Source: Rotaria sordida
Lineage: Eukaryota; Rotifera; Eurotatoria; Philodinida; Philodinidae
Assembly: GCA_905250125.1 (NCBI GenBank)
Contig: CAJNOL010000143.1
Span: forward strand, 124,001-188,000
Direction: 5' to 3'
Length of the DNA stretch: 64,000 nt
The position numbers and the translations under genes are program-made. Shown here piece by piece: positions 13,001 to 24,545 of this stretch (its first letter is position 1; each line of letters opens with the position of its first letter). The notes below the pieces were generated by a model. That model saw only the letters and a program-made list of their open reading frames with translations, was not told where the DNA came from and did not search any database.

Positions 13001-13804
13001 AAGTATGAGTACCTAATTTACGATATGACTGATGTTGATGATTTGTTTCCGTTCGTTGTGATGACATGTTTGGTAAAGGCCTTAGGTCAATGACAGAAGC
13101 AGTCATTGTGGCAGCAATCGATGACGTAGTTGATTCATCTTTATAAGCTAAACAATAACAGAAACATAGAATTTGTTTTTCTGTTTGAACTAATAAACGA
13201 TTCCAAAAAAAAAAATATCGGATATCCGTCAATCTACTAGGTATTAATTTTGAATAGAACGTTCATTGAATCGCGTGATTTCATATTTGACATTATTAAA
13301 TACACATTCCAACATGTTGATAGCAAAAAAAAGCGAAGAAGAAGAAGAAGAACAAGAACAAGTTCAAAGATTTTTGTCTACTAACAAAAAAAAGCTAGTC
13401 AAATAAATTTCCTCTCGATATAAATATGAACATTTCCTGAAGCTAATATTGACCATGCTTTTATATATATTGAAAAATCAATGCCCGTGTGTATACATCT
13501 CATCTTTTCTTCTCTAAACAAACTATTCAATAGAAGAATATAGAGCAAACGTACTGCTTATCTTTTTTTTCTCATGCTTGTCTCATTTATCGTATCTATC
13601 TGATATTATTTCAGACGTCTATCCGTCGCCAGTATTCAATCGTATGTGATCTTCACATAGAAAACACATGTAATTAATATGATGTAGCAATGCCAGATGC
13701 ATAGATATGCATTGTTTGTATCTATTATTGAAATAATAATAAAAAAAGTTTAAAAAAAACTTACCAGTATGCTTACAAATAATTTCTTTTATTTTTTTCC
13801 ACAT
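7279..13804 (-). CDS. Multi-SH3 adaptor protein, 769 aa (possibly Dlish-like)
   Basis: Five exons on the minus strand: 13765-13804, 12876-13147, 11335-11623, 9698-10362 and 7279-8322. Phases agree at every junction, giving 769 residues. The start ATG at 13804 (MWKKIKEIICKHT) is the only good one in the first exon. An SH3 domain (about residues 181-237, IRIIVRKNFEPF to GYIPRIICSLYD) is split across exons 3 and 4. A second SH3 occupies about residues 695-750 near the C-terminus (CLFTIIKDYRSS to GFLPKTLLQP). Between them lies a long Ser/Asn-rich, probably disordered region with a 13-Asn run, a proline-rich ligand TLPRPPR and Ser runs. The layout SIESLL plus SH3 resembles the Drosophila SH3 protein Dlish (Fat/Dachs pathway), but I cannot confirm orthology. 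The second SH3 has Cys-Tyr where the conserved ligand-binding Trp is expected, so its binding may be atypical. Confidence 0.85.
8930..9350. repeat. Foldback repeat inside an intron of the SH3 gene
   Basis: The segment near 8955-8985 (CTCTGTGCATAATGTAGATC) recurs in inverted form near 9310-9340 (GATCTACTTTATGCATAGAG). This suggests a degenerate inverted-repeat element of about 0.4 kb in the 1.4-kb intron between exons 4 and 5. A related inverted segment (ACCTTATGTGCAGAG) occurs at about 60091-60105 in an intersectin intron, so this is probably a dispersed family. Borders are approximate and I could not identify a target duplication. Confidence 0.45.
10037..10083. repeat. (TTA)n microsatellite coding for poly-Asn
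   Basis: A near-perfect TTATTA run within exon 4 of the SH3 gene. On the minus strand it reads as AAT codons and makes a tract of 13 Asn followed by TNQ. Such runs are prone to length changes between alleles. Confidence 0.85.
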
Positions 13805-16800
13805 TGTCAAAAATAAATCTGGAACACTCAAATCAATCAATCAATCAACCAGATCGTAGTTGTTTTCTTATCATTATGATAAAGATAATATAGACAACAT
13901 CTATAATCTATAACATGTGAAAATGTTTATTGAAAATAATACGACATGATATACTGTTGTCGTCATTCAAATGTGTGTTCATACGACTGTGTATGGGTGT
14001 GTGTGTGTGTGTCTACTATACACACATATGATTAGAGTTAAACACAAAAGCGAATGAGAACGAGAAAGAAGAAAGAGAGATGGTAGCAAAGGGAGGGGAA
14101 AGAAGCGATTTTCATTTTCCAGCATTGAAGAGGGAAAATGGCTGGTGGAGATGAAGACTCGGGAAGAAACACTAACGCACGCTGTCGGGAACAAAAAACA
14201 GGAGAGAATGACGACAGAAAGAAAAATCTATATATATATAATATGTAAGCGAATTTTTTTACCATCATACAATGTCAATCTGTCTAAAGATTAGACGATC
14301 GAGAATAACTCAATAGAGATCCGTCGCATGATAAGAATACAAAAAAAGAAGAAAAAAAAAAAAAAGAGAAGTACAATAAAATAAAAACGATCGAAATCTA
14401 GATGATAAATATTGTCGAAGTTCTTCATTTACTTTTTTGTCACTATCTATACTTTTATTGAATAACATCATGATAAATATATATATAGATGAGAATAAAA
14501 AAGAAACAGAGAGATAGATTGCATGCTAACTAAAAAACAAAACAAAAAAAAAAAGAAGAATGAGAGCGCTATACAGATGATACTCTTCTTTTGTTTCTAT
14601 TATTCTCATTGAAGCCACTCATCAAGTATTCATCATTAGTTTAATGATAGGTAACCACGTCCGGTCATGTAACTCTCGACATCAAATTTTATATTCATTT
14701 TAAATTGAAAAATTTTTTTTTCTTGTATATAAAATCTTCTAGACTATACAATATCTTGTATTTTGTAGTTATCGAAATGTTTGTTAAACGATTACATGAA
14801 GGATACCATATGTTTCACATACTATATGTTTATATGAATGTTAAAATCAAGGAAAGAATGTAGTTACCGATGTCAACTGATGATAGAAAAGACATTTGTC
14901 AATAGAAAGAATAGTAAAAAAAACACAATTTATGCAATATAAATATGATCGTTCATATAAAGGTACCTGTTTATGTACATGCATTCAATTTCCGGTCAGT
15001 TCTTTCCTTTTTTTTCCTCTTCTTCTTCTTCTGTTCGTTTGTTCATCTGAAAGTAACACATACATACCTTGTCGTTGTTATGACGTGTATGTATTCATAT
15101 GCGAAGAAAGAAAAAGAATTTGTTCGTTGAAAGTATAATAACCTTATATATATATATAAGCGGAAAAAAAAATGACCGAAGTGCTCTTCTGTATTCGAAA
15201 CTCAAAGGCAAAAGAACAAAGAAATAGCCATTGGTCATAAGACTAGGATACATAGTAAATTCTTTGTTCATTGACAAAATATATTATTAAATAGTAAGAA
15301 GAAGAAAAAAAAGATCTTCTCATTTCTATAAACATATTGATAGATTAGGATGGGTTTTTTTTTTCTTATACAAGTATCTTAAGTTCGCTATTACTTCTGA
15401 TTTAAATCATTGTAGAAAAAAGAAAAAAAAAAAAACATCATCTGATCAATGTCTATAATTTGAAAAGAAAGATGAACAGCATGTGTCGATTTAATATTGA
15501 CGCCAACTGTGCATATTATATGTAGATATCAAATGAATGAAACGAGCAAACATCGATAATCACTCGTCTTTTTTTCGAACACACCATGCGGTCAAATTAC
15601 TGTATCAAACATGCATACTTTCAATCACATATATATATATAGATTTGCTTTTAAGTCTATTGAATATCGTATATGAATTGTTTTATTTCAATATGCTATT
15701 GAAGCCGAAGTAAAACTAAGCGAATGCTTTTAACATTTTTTTGTTTTGAAATGTTGAATGAGTATTGCAAGTTGTTTAATACTAAAGTATTTCAATAAAA
15801 TAATAATGAATATTGTTACAAACTAATAACAGAAAGTGATTATGATTTTGTTACCATATATATATCTATACGCTTCTGGTTGTGTTTTTTAAAATGAAAA
15901 AAAAGAGTAAATTTTTTATTTTAATAAATGAAAAACATGAAAATTAACTTGTATTCAAATTATATAACATTTGTTACTAAACTAAATATAGCCAATTTAT
16001 CTCTAATAACATTTTTTATTTTATGATTCTTTTTACAATGTTGATTTTTTTGCGTATTGATTTATGGTATTGTTTTGTTTTTAATAATATCATCAATAAA
16101 ACTTTGATAAAATAATCGAAAATTCTATAAAAGGAAAAAAAATATTTTGTAAAAAATTTCATTTATATTTATATATATATCTATTTTTAGTCGATGTGAT
16201 ATCTATTGGGAATTGATTATTTATACATTCTTATCCTTTTGTTTTTTTTTTTCTTCGATACGGTTTGTTTGAATATCAATAGAAAAAACTAATCTAATTT
16301 TCAAAACTATTCAATTTTTGAATAGAAATTTAAAATAATTTCATTGTATAGATTTATTGCCTATATAATCTTGTTAACTAATATAGAAATATCGAACTTA
16401 AATTATTACATAACTCTTTTTTTTGTTTTGTTTTGTTTACAAGAGATATTTTAAACTATTGTATAGTTTGCCATTGAAAATATCATTGTTTATTCGTATC
16501 TATAGTAGAGTCCATCGATTTGGTCCTGGATCCGACGAGTTCTTCTATATTAACATAAAATTCATCTCTTTGTCTAGGCGTGTATACAATATTAAGCAAG
16601 AAAAATGCAATCATGCAAAGAATAAAAATTTATATTGTGCGTGCACATTTCATATGATAAATAATAAAATATAATATTATTTCTTTGCAATCGAAATCAA
16701 GATATATTTCTATATATCAAATCAAATACTTCTGAACATGATAATATTTTTCTTTTCATTAATTCAAAAAAACAAAAGAAATGTGTTATTACAAACTTTC

Positions 16801-18084
16801 ATGTTTTGTCATCAAAATATATATATATATATATGTATATTTGATGATTACTGATCACTTACTTTTTGATAAGTTTTAATAAGCAATTATTTTTGACAAT
16901 ATGCAGATCAAGACATCTGTTATATTTTTACACATTATATTCATTGAAATGAAACAAAAGAAGAAATGTGTCAAAAGAAATGACAACATACATATCATAT
17001 ACGTGGATAAAAATAATTGCTTATGAACATTTACTATAAATATATAAGAAAAGTTTAATTTATCGAATCTAAATTTTTTGCTCAATATTTATTTCTATAT
17101 ACATATATATATATATATTGATGATCATTACAATAATTATATGCAATGATGAAGTAAAAATATTAGTATTCCATTTATATTTGACATAGTCTGATCATTG
17201 GGCCTGAAATTATGTATATGGTTGAATGAATAAAATTGTTATTTCTACCATTAGGTACTTAAGTTGAATTAATCAATGTTAGAAAACAAATATTTACAAA
17301 ATATAAATGAAAAATAAAATTACAAAATGTTATTGTTATTAGACACTTATGAAAATGAGAGAGCTAAGAAAACAGTGTGATCATGCCGATGTTTAACGTA
17401 CTCTAGTTTCACATCATAGAAATAGTGAATCATGTATTTTAATTGAGAAAAAAAAAGTTCGAAAATGATTTGTTTCTCGATCGAATGATGATAAAAATAC
17501 GGTTATTAATCGGCTTAATATTATTGAAGTTTATCCGAAATTGAATGAACTATTTTATGTTAATGTCATTTTTGAATAATAAAAGAATAGAATCGTGAAC
17601 GTATTGCAGATTTACTTAAATCTTTACATAAAAAGAAATTTTTTCATTTTGATATTGAAATATATATTTTTATCTCCAATAGTTATAGATCAAATAGTAA
17701 AGAAAAACCTTGATTGCAATATAATCTTCCAAGACCTTGTTATTGAATACTCAACCACAAAAAAAAAAAAAAAAAAAAAAAGAAAAAAATATATTCCCAT
17801 TGGATTGGTAATACAATATATGAGGCAATAACTGATTCAATTATTGTAATGATTACATTCGTTGATGATCAAGATCGGATTTCGATTTATGTTAAAGTTT
17901 CATACTAATTTTACTAAAAGAAGAATAACTGTTTTAAATACATTCAACATAGTACTAATTGTTAAAGTTATGATCTTAGAATGATTCACAATCACCATTT
18001 CTGATTATACAAAAACGTTTAATACAAATATATAACTTCAACTGCTCATAAATTTCTTAGTTTTTCTTTTCCATTTGATATCAA
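13805..18084. other. Gene-poor spacer upstream of the SH3 gene
   Basis: About 4.3 kb with no coding exon I can support. It holds simple repeats: (GT)n near 13991-14011, poly-A near 14348-14364 and 17759-17780, and several (AT)n runs. The promoter of the SH3 gene should lie in its left part, but I see no convincing core motif. Confidence 0.5.
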
Positions 18085-18341
18085 ATGTTGCACTGGCAAG
18101 CCAGTATTCATCATCGTAATATGTTTGTGATCATGATTGATCATTTTGTAATAAGTAACTTGTGGCACGGGACTCCTTTCTCGTTGTGTTTTTATGTTCT
18201 TCATCGTTAACATTGGTATGTGTGTAAAGATAAAACAGATGTCATGTTCTGACGAATGATTCAACAATTGTTTATTACCAAATGATCAACCCTAATCACA
18301 AATATGTTGCAATGATGAACACTGGCTTGCCAGAGGAACAT
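18085..18341. repeat. MITE-like TIR element, family 'CTGGCA', copy 1 (complete)
   Basis: The left end ATGTTGCACTGGCAAGCCAG and the right end, read in reverse as ATGTTCCTCTGGCAAGCCAG, form terminal inverted repeats of about 27 bp continuing into TTCATC. The element is 257 bp and has no coding capacity. Its interior (GATCATTTTGTAATAAG followed by an ACTTG block) matches the elements at 25410 and 51110. It sits about 50 bp beyond the ERG stop codon and could contribute to that gene's 3' end. Confidence 0.75.
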
Positions 18342-18393
18342 TTTTCTAAAATAATGATTTATAAGTTTGTTAGATTATAGAAACAGTTGTTTT

Positions 18394-21300
18394 TTATTTA
18401 TCTTTGGTAAAAAGTAATTTGTCGATTACAAAACATTTCTTATCATCGGTTATTTCATTTGATTGATTAGAATCACTGTTTGATTGATGAGTATTTGTTA
18501 ATACAATATTATTGGCAACATGAATTAACATTTTCATTCTATCATCTACAATATGTTCTAAAGTATCCAAACGTCTATAGAAAGAAAAAGAAAAAGCAAT
18601 GAAAAATTATATATGTATAAAATCAAGTGTTGATATTTTTACATTTGTAAAAGTTCTAATTCAGCATCGACATCTGCCATACTTCGTACTGGATTATTTT
18701 CATATTTCTCTAATGGACTATTGAGATAAAATAAAATTTTGTTCATATCATATTTCCAAGAAGTTTTTTTTTTGCTTTTACCTAATTTTTGTTGATGGTA
18801 AATTTGTTTCTTTTATTGGTAATGAATTCTTTGATTCTTTTATTGGTAAAGAATTCTTTGATTCTTTTATTTTTTGAGAATCAACTGTAGTTGGTTTAGT
18901 ATTTGTTGATATTGCAACAATTGTTGAAAAGGCACTTGTTAATGTTGCTAAAAAAAAAAACATTCATTGAAAAATTATATTTAAATTTCATATATGTATA
19001 TTAACAACCTTGAGCTAAAGGTATCAAAGATGTTAATGTTTCGTCATGTTCAAAATAAAGATCATCCAGTGATGTTTGTATTTGTTCAGGTGATAATTCA
19101 ACAATAGTTGTCATTTGTCGTCCTGTACCAGAATCAGTACTCATATGAATACCACGATGAGATCGTGAATTAGACAAATGATTTGCTTCTAGAAATAAAA
19201 TCTCATTTTATGATTTTTTTGTCTTTTATAAATTTACCATCATCTCGTGAACAAAATATACTTAATTGTTCTTTGGTTTGTAATTTTGGATTACGTTCTT
19301 TAATAAGTATTTGAATATCATTATCTAATTTATAAAATGGTTTTGATTCATTTAATTCACACTAAAAGAAAAAGCAAAACCAAAAAAATAAATTTTAATT
19401 ATTCGACTAGAAAAGTTTTATTTTTTACTTGTCGAAGATCAAATGTTACATAAAATCGTTCTATAAATGATTTAGCAAAATCAGGATAAAGTTTTAAAAC
19501 ATGAAGTAAATCATCACGATGAATTTTATTTAATGTACAATAAGTTAAACCTTTATTTCAAAACAAAAATTTTTCAAATAAGATAATTTTGTTGAAAAAA
19601 AAAAAAGTCATACCTCTAGCAACACATCTTGATTTTCCTGGTGTTATTGTATTACATGGATTTTCACCAAGAATATCATTACGACCAAGTATAGCTTGTA
19701 ATTCATTATTTTGTAAGATTTCCATTTGACCACCACGAATAAAATAAATTGAATAGAGAACATCACCTAAACATACAATAAACAATTTAGTAATTTAAAC
19801 CTAGTTGGCTGTCTATGATAATATAAATATTAAAAAAATACTAAATCGACAAGCATTATAAATAGAGATATTGGCAAGATGGCTGTGGTCCCAAAGGGAC
19901 AAGGACCAACACGTTTGAGAGCGATATCTTTTATGTTCTTCGTGTAAGGCTTACATCAAATGTTATATTCTCACGACTAACGTGTTCTAAAAGTAGAGAA
20001 CTGCGGGTCCAAAGTTTTATATCTTTTTGTCGGGTTCGGGTCCATAATTTTATTTTTTGTTGGATCCGATTACACGCTTTTTGTGAACCCGCTGTTCCCC
20101 AGCTAAGAAATACAGCAATACGATATAACTATCTGTTGAGGTTTTTTTCTGAGAATAACGAATAAATAGCTAAAACTTTGATCCTTCACTTGTTCATGTA
20201 TACGAAGAGTCCTAGGTATTGATGGAAAAAATCTCGAGTTTGGACCCGATCCTGGATCCGAGTCCACCAAAACGTGGACTCGCAGCTTCCTATCTAAAAG
20301 TTTATGTGAAAATTATTGAGTAATGATCACTTTAATATTTGCTGTTACAATTTCGATAGTAATCTTAATCCTTTTTTTTGTTTCGTAAACAATAGAGTTG
20401 TCCAAAACATAAATGTGCAGAATAGACGAAATATTACTGAATGTAAAAAAGCAATGAATCTTCAAGAGAGATGATATTAGAAGGTTATTGCGAGTTGTGC
20501 AAAATGTCTCGAGCACAAAAAAATAGATTGGTCCCCTCATGACTAGTTGTTAGGAATGACAGTGAATCTTGATTTCAAATACAACGGATTGCCTATGAAT
20601 GGGAAGAATTAGCAGAAGTTAATTTTATCTCATTTCTGAGAACGTTTTTGTGAAACACGATCTAAAAGAAGTGTTCAAGTATATAGAAAGAATCTGAAAA
20701 AAAACATTTGAATAGTTCCAAAGGTTCTCTATTAAGATTGGTGACTGAAACACTCCAATAAAACCGAGGATGTCTGAAAAACCAGTTCTCTGGCTTCCAT
20801 TTGAAACTTTTTTGAAAGTGATTTTATTTGACAATAGATATCTCAATTTTCTTCATCGAACTGCATTCAATCTATAGAAGTCTCCAAAGTATTGAGATTT
20901 TTCATTGCTCAATCAAATAAAATCATTTTCAAAAAGCTTCAAATCGCTATCAGAAAATTGATTTTCCAAGCATCCTCATTCAAGAAATTTTATTGCAGTT
21001 TTTAGGTCTATCAATCTTGATAGAGAATCCTTTTAGCTATTCAAATGTTTTTTCTAGATCCTTCCTAATTATTATCATTGAGAATAAAACTCAAAAATAA
21101 ACTTATATCCGTTACTATTTAGGACACATCAAAAGTGGTGACGATTCTATCTCAATTTCGTATAGAAAACTTGAGGAAATTTTCTTTTTATATATAGACT
21201 GATAGTAAAAACAAAGTTCTACATTTCTACACTATTTTATCATTATTCATGTAATATCATAATAATAAAATTTCTATTAGATTTATTTAGCTATGATATG

Positions 21301-23963
21301 TAACGATAACATATTAGTCCATATTGTCTTCAATGTGTATTCATGTCTTGATCTTCTCTTTATTTTTGAGGATGATGGTTTTATGAATTCTTTGAATAAA
21401 TAAGAGTATAAAAACATTTGATAAATGGATTCAACGAATGCAATTGTATGTGAATAACTACCAAGGTAATTATTTCGAACATTTTAGGAAATAAAAACTT
21501 CTTGAACTTGTTTCTCTATTTCTTTTTTGTTCTATCACCATGGTTAAGCATTCAAACAGACAAGAAAAGAGAAGAGAAGATCAAGATAAGAATACACATC
21601 GAAGACAATATCGACTCATATTATCGCTATATATCTATAGCTAAATAAGTAAAATGAAAATTTCCTCAAGCCATCCGTAAGAAATTGAGATAGGATCGCC
21701 ACAACTTTTGGTATGCCCTAAGTGTATATGATTAGCAACATTATATTTCCAGGTCATCTCATATTGTAATAACAAAATATTTTAATCTTTTTCTTGACAC
21801 ACACACACACATATGTCATATATTATTCATTTTGACATGTCATTATAATGAAAGATGATTTTTTTTGCTTCTTTTTTGTAACTAGATAAATACAGAAAAA
21901 AAAAATATCTGAATCCTTTTCTCACCATATCCGTAAGTTTATAAATGCTGTTTTAGTTAAAATAAATCAAAATATTTCTTAAGAAAATCTATAGATAAAC
22001 ATACAAAACTTCACTGCTTTTAAATAATTATATACATTACCTTGATGAATAAGTGTATCACCTGGAGGAACATGAGTTGATTTAAAAAGAAGAGCTAATG
22101 TTCGAAGAGTAGCTTCAAAAGAAATTTTTGTTATCGAAAACAAAAAAAAAAAAAAAGTTTTATTTTTTCTATTTACTTTCATTAGCATATTTAAAAACTG
22201 AACAATTATTTAATAATTCACGATTAAGATGTAAACATATATCAGCTTGAATACATTCTGGAAATGTTTTAAGTATACTATTCATATCAATACCTTTTGT
22301 ATTTTTCCATTCATGTTCAAATGAATCTTGCATTCGTTTAGCAAGTTGTTTACATATACGATGATGTTTTATAAAATCATCAATACTTTGTTTCATTTCT
22401 TTTAATTCTTCAGCACCTTGATATAATTTAATAATAATTGTTGTTACACTTCCAAGAATAGATGCACTTAAAAATGCTATTCAATAAAAAAAAAAAATAA
22501 CGCAAATATTTTTCTATCAATCTTCTTACATCCAGCTAACATTGATAGAATAGAAAAAAGTTTTTCACCATTTGTATTCTATTAAAAATTAAAGATAATT
22601 TAATCGATAAAAAAAAAAAAAAAAACATAAAATCAAAAGAATGTATTCTAACCGCTGCAACATTTCCAAAACCAACTGATGTAAGTGATGTCATAGCAAA
22701 GAAAAGTGCAGTTAAATATTTTGATTTTAAATCTGGTCCACTTAATGTATCATTTATAACTAAAATTTATTCAAAATAAATAATTTGTTTTTGTTTTTAT
22801 TTAAATACAAAAGAAAAAAACATACGATAAGGCATTTTATATTTTTCAGCAAGATGATCAAGCCATGAATATTTAATTTGTAAGTTTGGTCTTTCAAGTA
22901 TAGCAATAAAATGAAATATACAAGCAAGCCAATGTGCAGCAATAGCAAAAAGAAGCATAAGAAAAAATAAAGCAGCTGATCGATATTCAGTTTTTTGAAA
23001 ATTTCGAATGAATGCAACAAGTCTTAAAAGTCGTGCTAATTTAAAACAATTTGCTAAACGCATACTCTTTATAGAAAAAAAGAAATTTCAAAAAAATCTT
23101 AAATCTTTTATTTTTCATACCGAATGACTTCCATTACCATAGAAAAGTATATCCCATGGTAAAGCACCAAGTATATCAATAGCAAAACGTCTCCATGAAT
23201 CAATAACAAAATGTTTAGCAATTAATATTGAACTTGTTATTACTTCATTTGTTTCTTTTAAAACAAATGTTGTTCTATAATGAAAAATTAATTGATTATT
23301 TATAAAGAAAAAAAAAAAAACAAAAAAGTCAATAATTCTTTCGATTACCGAAAACTAATTAAAATATCAAAAACAAACATCATATCAACAAGTACATCAA
23401 CAATAATTAATACATGAATACTTGTTCTTTCACGATTAAATTGTCTTGTTGATGGTAATGCATTTAAATTTGTTCGTTTTTGATCATCATCCGATAGAAA
23501 TGATATTGTATAAGGTGTTATTATACCAGTATATAAAACGAGTAAAAAAATTACCCAATCCCATCTAATAATAATAATAATATATGAGAATTATTTTTCA
23601 AAAAAAAAAAATCATACACAGCTTTAAATGGTGAATAATGAAGAATAATAAATTTTTGACCAAGTCGACGTGAACTAGCTGTTATACCTGTTCTATTTCC
23701 TTGTAAACTTAATCCGGATGTTGCACTTGATGTATCACTACTTTCTTTTGATGTTGTCTAAAATATAATTTATCATTTTACAAAAAAAAAAAAAAAAAAG
23801 AATAAATAATTAAATATTCAATTACGGAAATACGTTCTCGATCGATTCTAAAATGAAGTCGAGTTTCAGCTGAAGCAAATGAAGAAAGTCGTGATACTCG
23901 TCGCATTTGAAATAATTGTTCATTTTATGAGATTTTTTCTTTGTTTTATATGGTAAGCAACTC

Positions 23964-24005
<42 letters not shown>

Positions 24006-24545
24006 TGAAGAAGAAGAAAATCGGAAAAAGCCACGAACCTTATTTAATGGTTCAAAGCGCCACAAAATTGATGACTTCTATATCAAGAGAAGAAAAATAT
24101 ACTTATTTATATGCAATTTTTCAAGCGTATTATTTCGATTTCTTTTTTTTTTTTTTTTTGGTCATAAATAGATAGTCCTTATAATGACATCTCATTTAAT
24201 TATTTCCGTCTTGTCAGAACTAAAGTGAATTTAATTTATTTATGATTAGTGGTATGCTTTTTACATACAGAACAATATTGATATGTATATATGTGACGTA
24301 CTTTTTCCATTGGGATTTCCCATGGTTGTCGAATATCTTCTTTTTTGATTTCACTAATACTATTCATTGTTTTTATAACACGCATTAATTTTTGTGTACG
24401 AAGAACCTATTGTAATATTAGAAAACAAAAAAAATAAAGATTTTCAATTATTTTAATATACCACTTCATGAAATGATGATCGTTTATAAAAATGATCAGA
24501 AAGTTCATTCATATTTGACCCGGGAACAGTAAGAGATGCTTGCAT
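18394..24545 (-). CDS. KCNH (ERG): ERG-type voltage-gated potassium channel (KCNH family), about 822 aa
   Basis: Minus-strand exons: 24462-24545, 24302-24406, 23618-23757, 23349-23564, 23121-23274, 22826-23066, 22653-22759, 22530-22578, 22177-22476, 22041-22112, 19614-19766, 19429-19550, 19238-19361, 19009-19188, 18782-18947, 18643-18717 and 18394-18574. Phases agree throughout. The channel carries potassium across the plasma membrane. S1 begins at [13 protein letters not shown], an ERG hallmark. The charged S4 is [14 protein letters not shown], the selectivity filter is [10 protein letters not shown], the C-linker holds [20 protein letters not shown], and the cyclic-nucleotide-binding homology domain starts at [12 protein letters not shown]. 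No PAS domain is visible: the N-terminus is short, like ERG1b isoforms, and TTTGTCAAG before the ATG could be an acceptor to an unseen upstream exon. The 2.3-kb intron 19767-22040 carries two palindromic elements. The stop codon lies within AATAAA, a possible poly(A) signal. Confidence 0.93.
18795..18855. repeat. Tandem 27-bp coding duplication in the ERG C-terminus
   Basis: On the minus strand the unit encoding KESKNSLPI occurs twice in a row, followed by a diverged third start (KETNLPS). It keeps the reading frame and lies in the cytoplasmic tail, outside conserved domains. It looks like recent slippage. Confidence 0.8.
20684..21068. repeat. Foldback element in the large ERG intron
   Basis: Two arms of about 165 bp face each other. 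AAACATTTGAATAG at the left and CTATTCAAATGTTT at the right are reverse complements, as are ATTTGAAACTTTTTTGAAAG and its partner near 20930. The loop is about 50 bp. There is no coding capacity. It lies 53 bp from the next TA-flanked element. Confidence 0.7.
21122..21718. repeat. TA-flanked TIR element (mariner-like MITE), copy 1
   Basis: 597 bp, bordered on both sides by TA. The left end GGACACATCAAAAGTGGTGA and the right end (in reverse, GGGCATACCAAAAGTTGTGG) begin inverted repeats of about 80 bp that continue through TTGAGGAAATTTTC. There is no transposase inside, so it must have been moved by an enzyme made elsewhere. The same ends occur at 48545 and 54323. Confidence 0.8.
23826..23906 (-). 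other. KCNH (ERG): Possible alternative first coding exon of the ERG channel
   Basis: ATG at 23906 opens 27 codons ([20 protein letters not shown] and on) that end at a GT donor in phase 0, matching the exon at 23757. An in-frame TAA lies 18 bases before the ATG, and I see no acceptor AG between them, so this reads as a first exon rather than an internal one. The upstream pair of exons (24545 to 24302) also ends in phase 0 and can join the same exon. Two promoters giving 822-aa and 786-aa channels would follow. The (TC)n tract at 23969-23997 lies about 60 bp upstream. Confidence 0.55.
23969..23997. repeat. (TC)n microsatellite
   Basis: About 14 uninterrupted TC dinucleotides, followed by poly-T. 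It lies between the alternative ERG first exon and exon 2. GA/TC tracts near animal promoters often bind GAGA-type factors, but no such role can be read from the sequence. Confidence 0.9.

Noticed and set aside
13979-14268. Overlapping minus-strand open frames with Ser/Leu/Phe-rich protein
   Set aside because: They arise from a purine-rich low-complexity stretch with a (GT)n run; no domain and no splice or homology support.
14896-15138. Two overlapping open frames of 60-80 aa
   Set aside because: They come from poly-T/TTC tracts; no conserved motif.
19980-20290. GC-richer stretch with repeated GGGTTCGGGTCC / GGATCCGA motifs in an ERG intron
   Set aside because: Possibly another repeat (similar words occur near 16525 and 35110), but I could not define borders or a convincing alignment.
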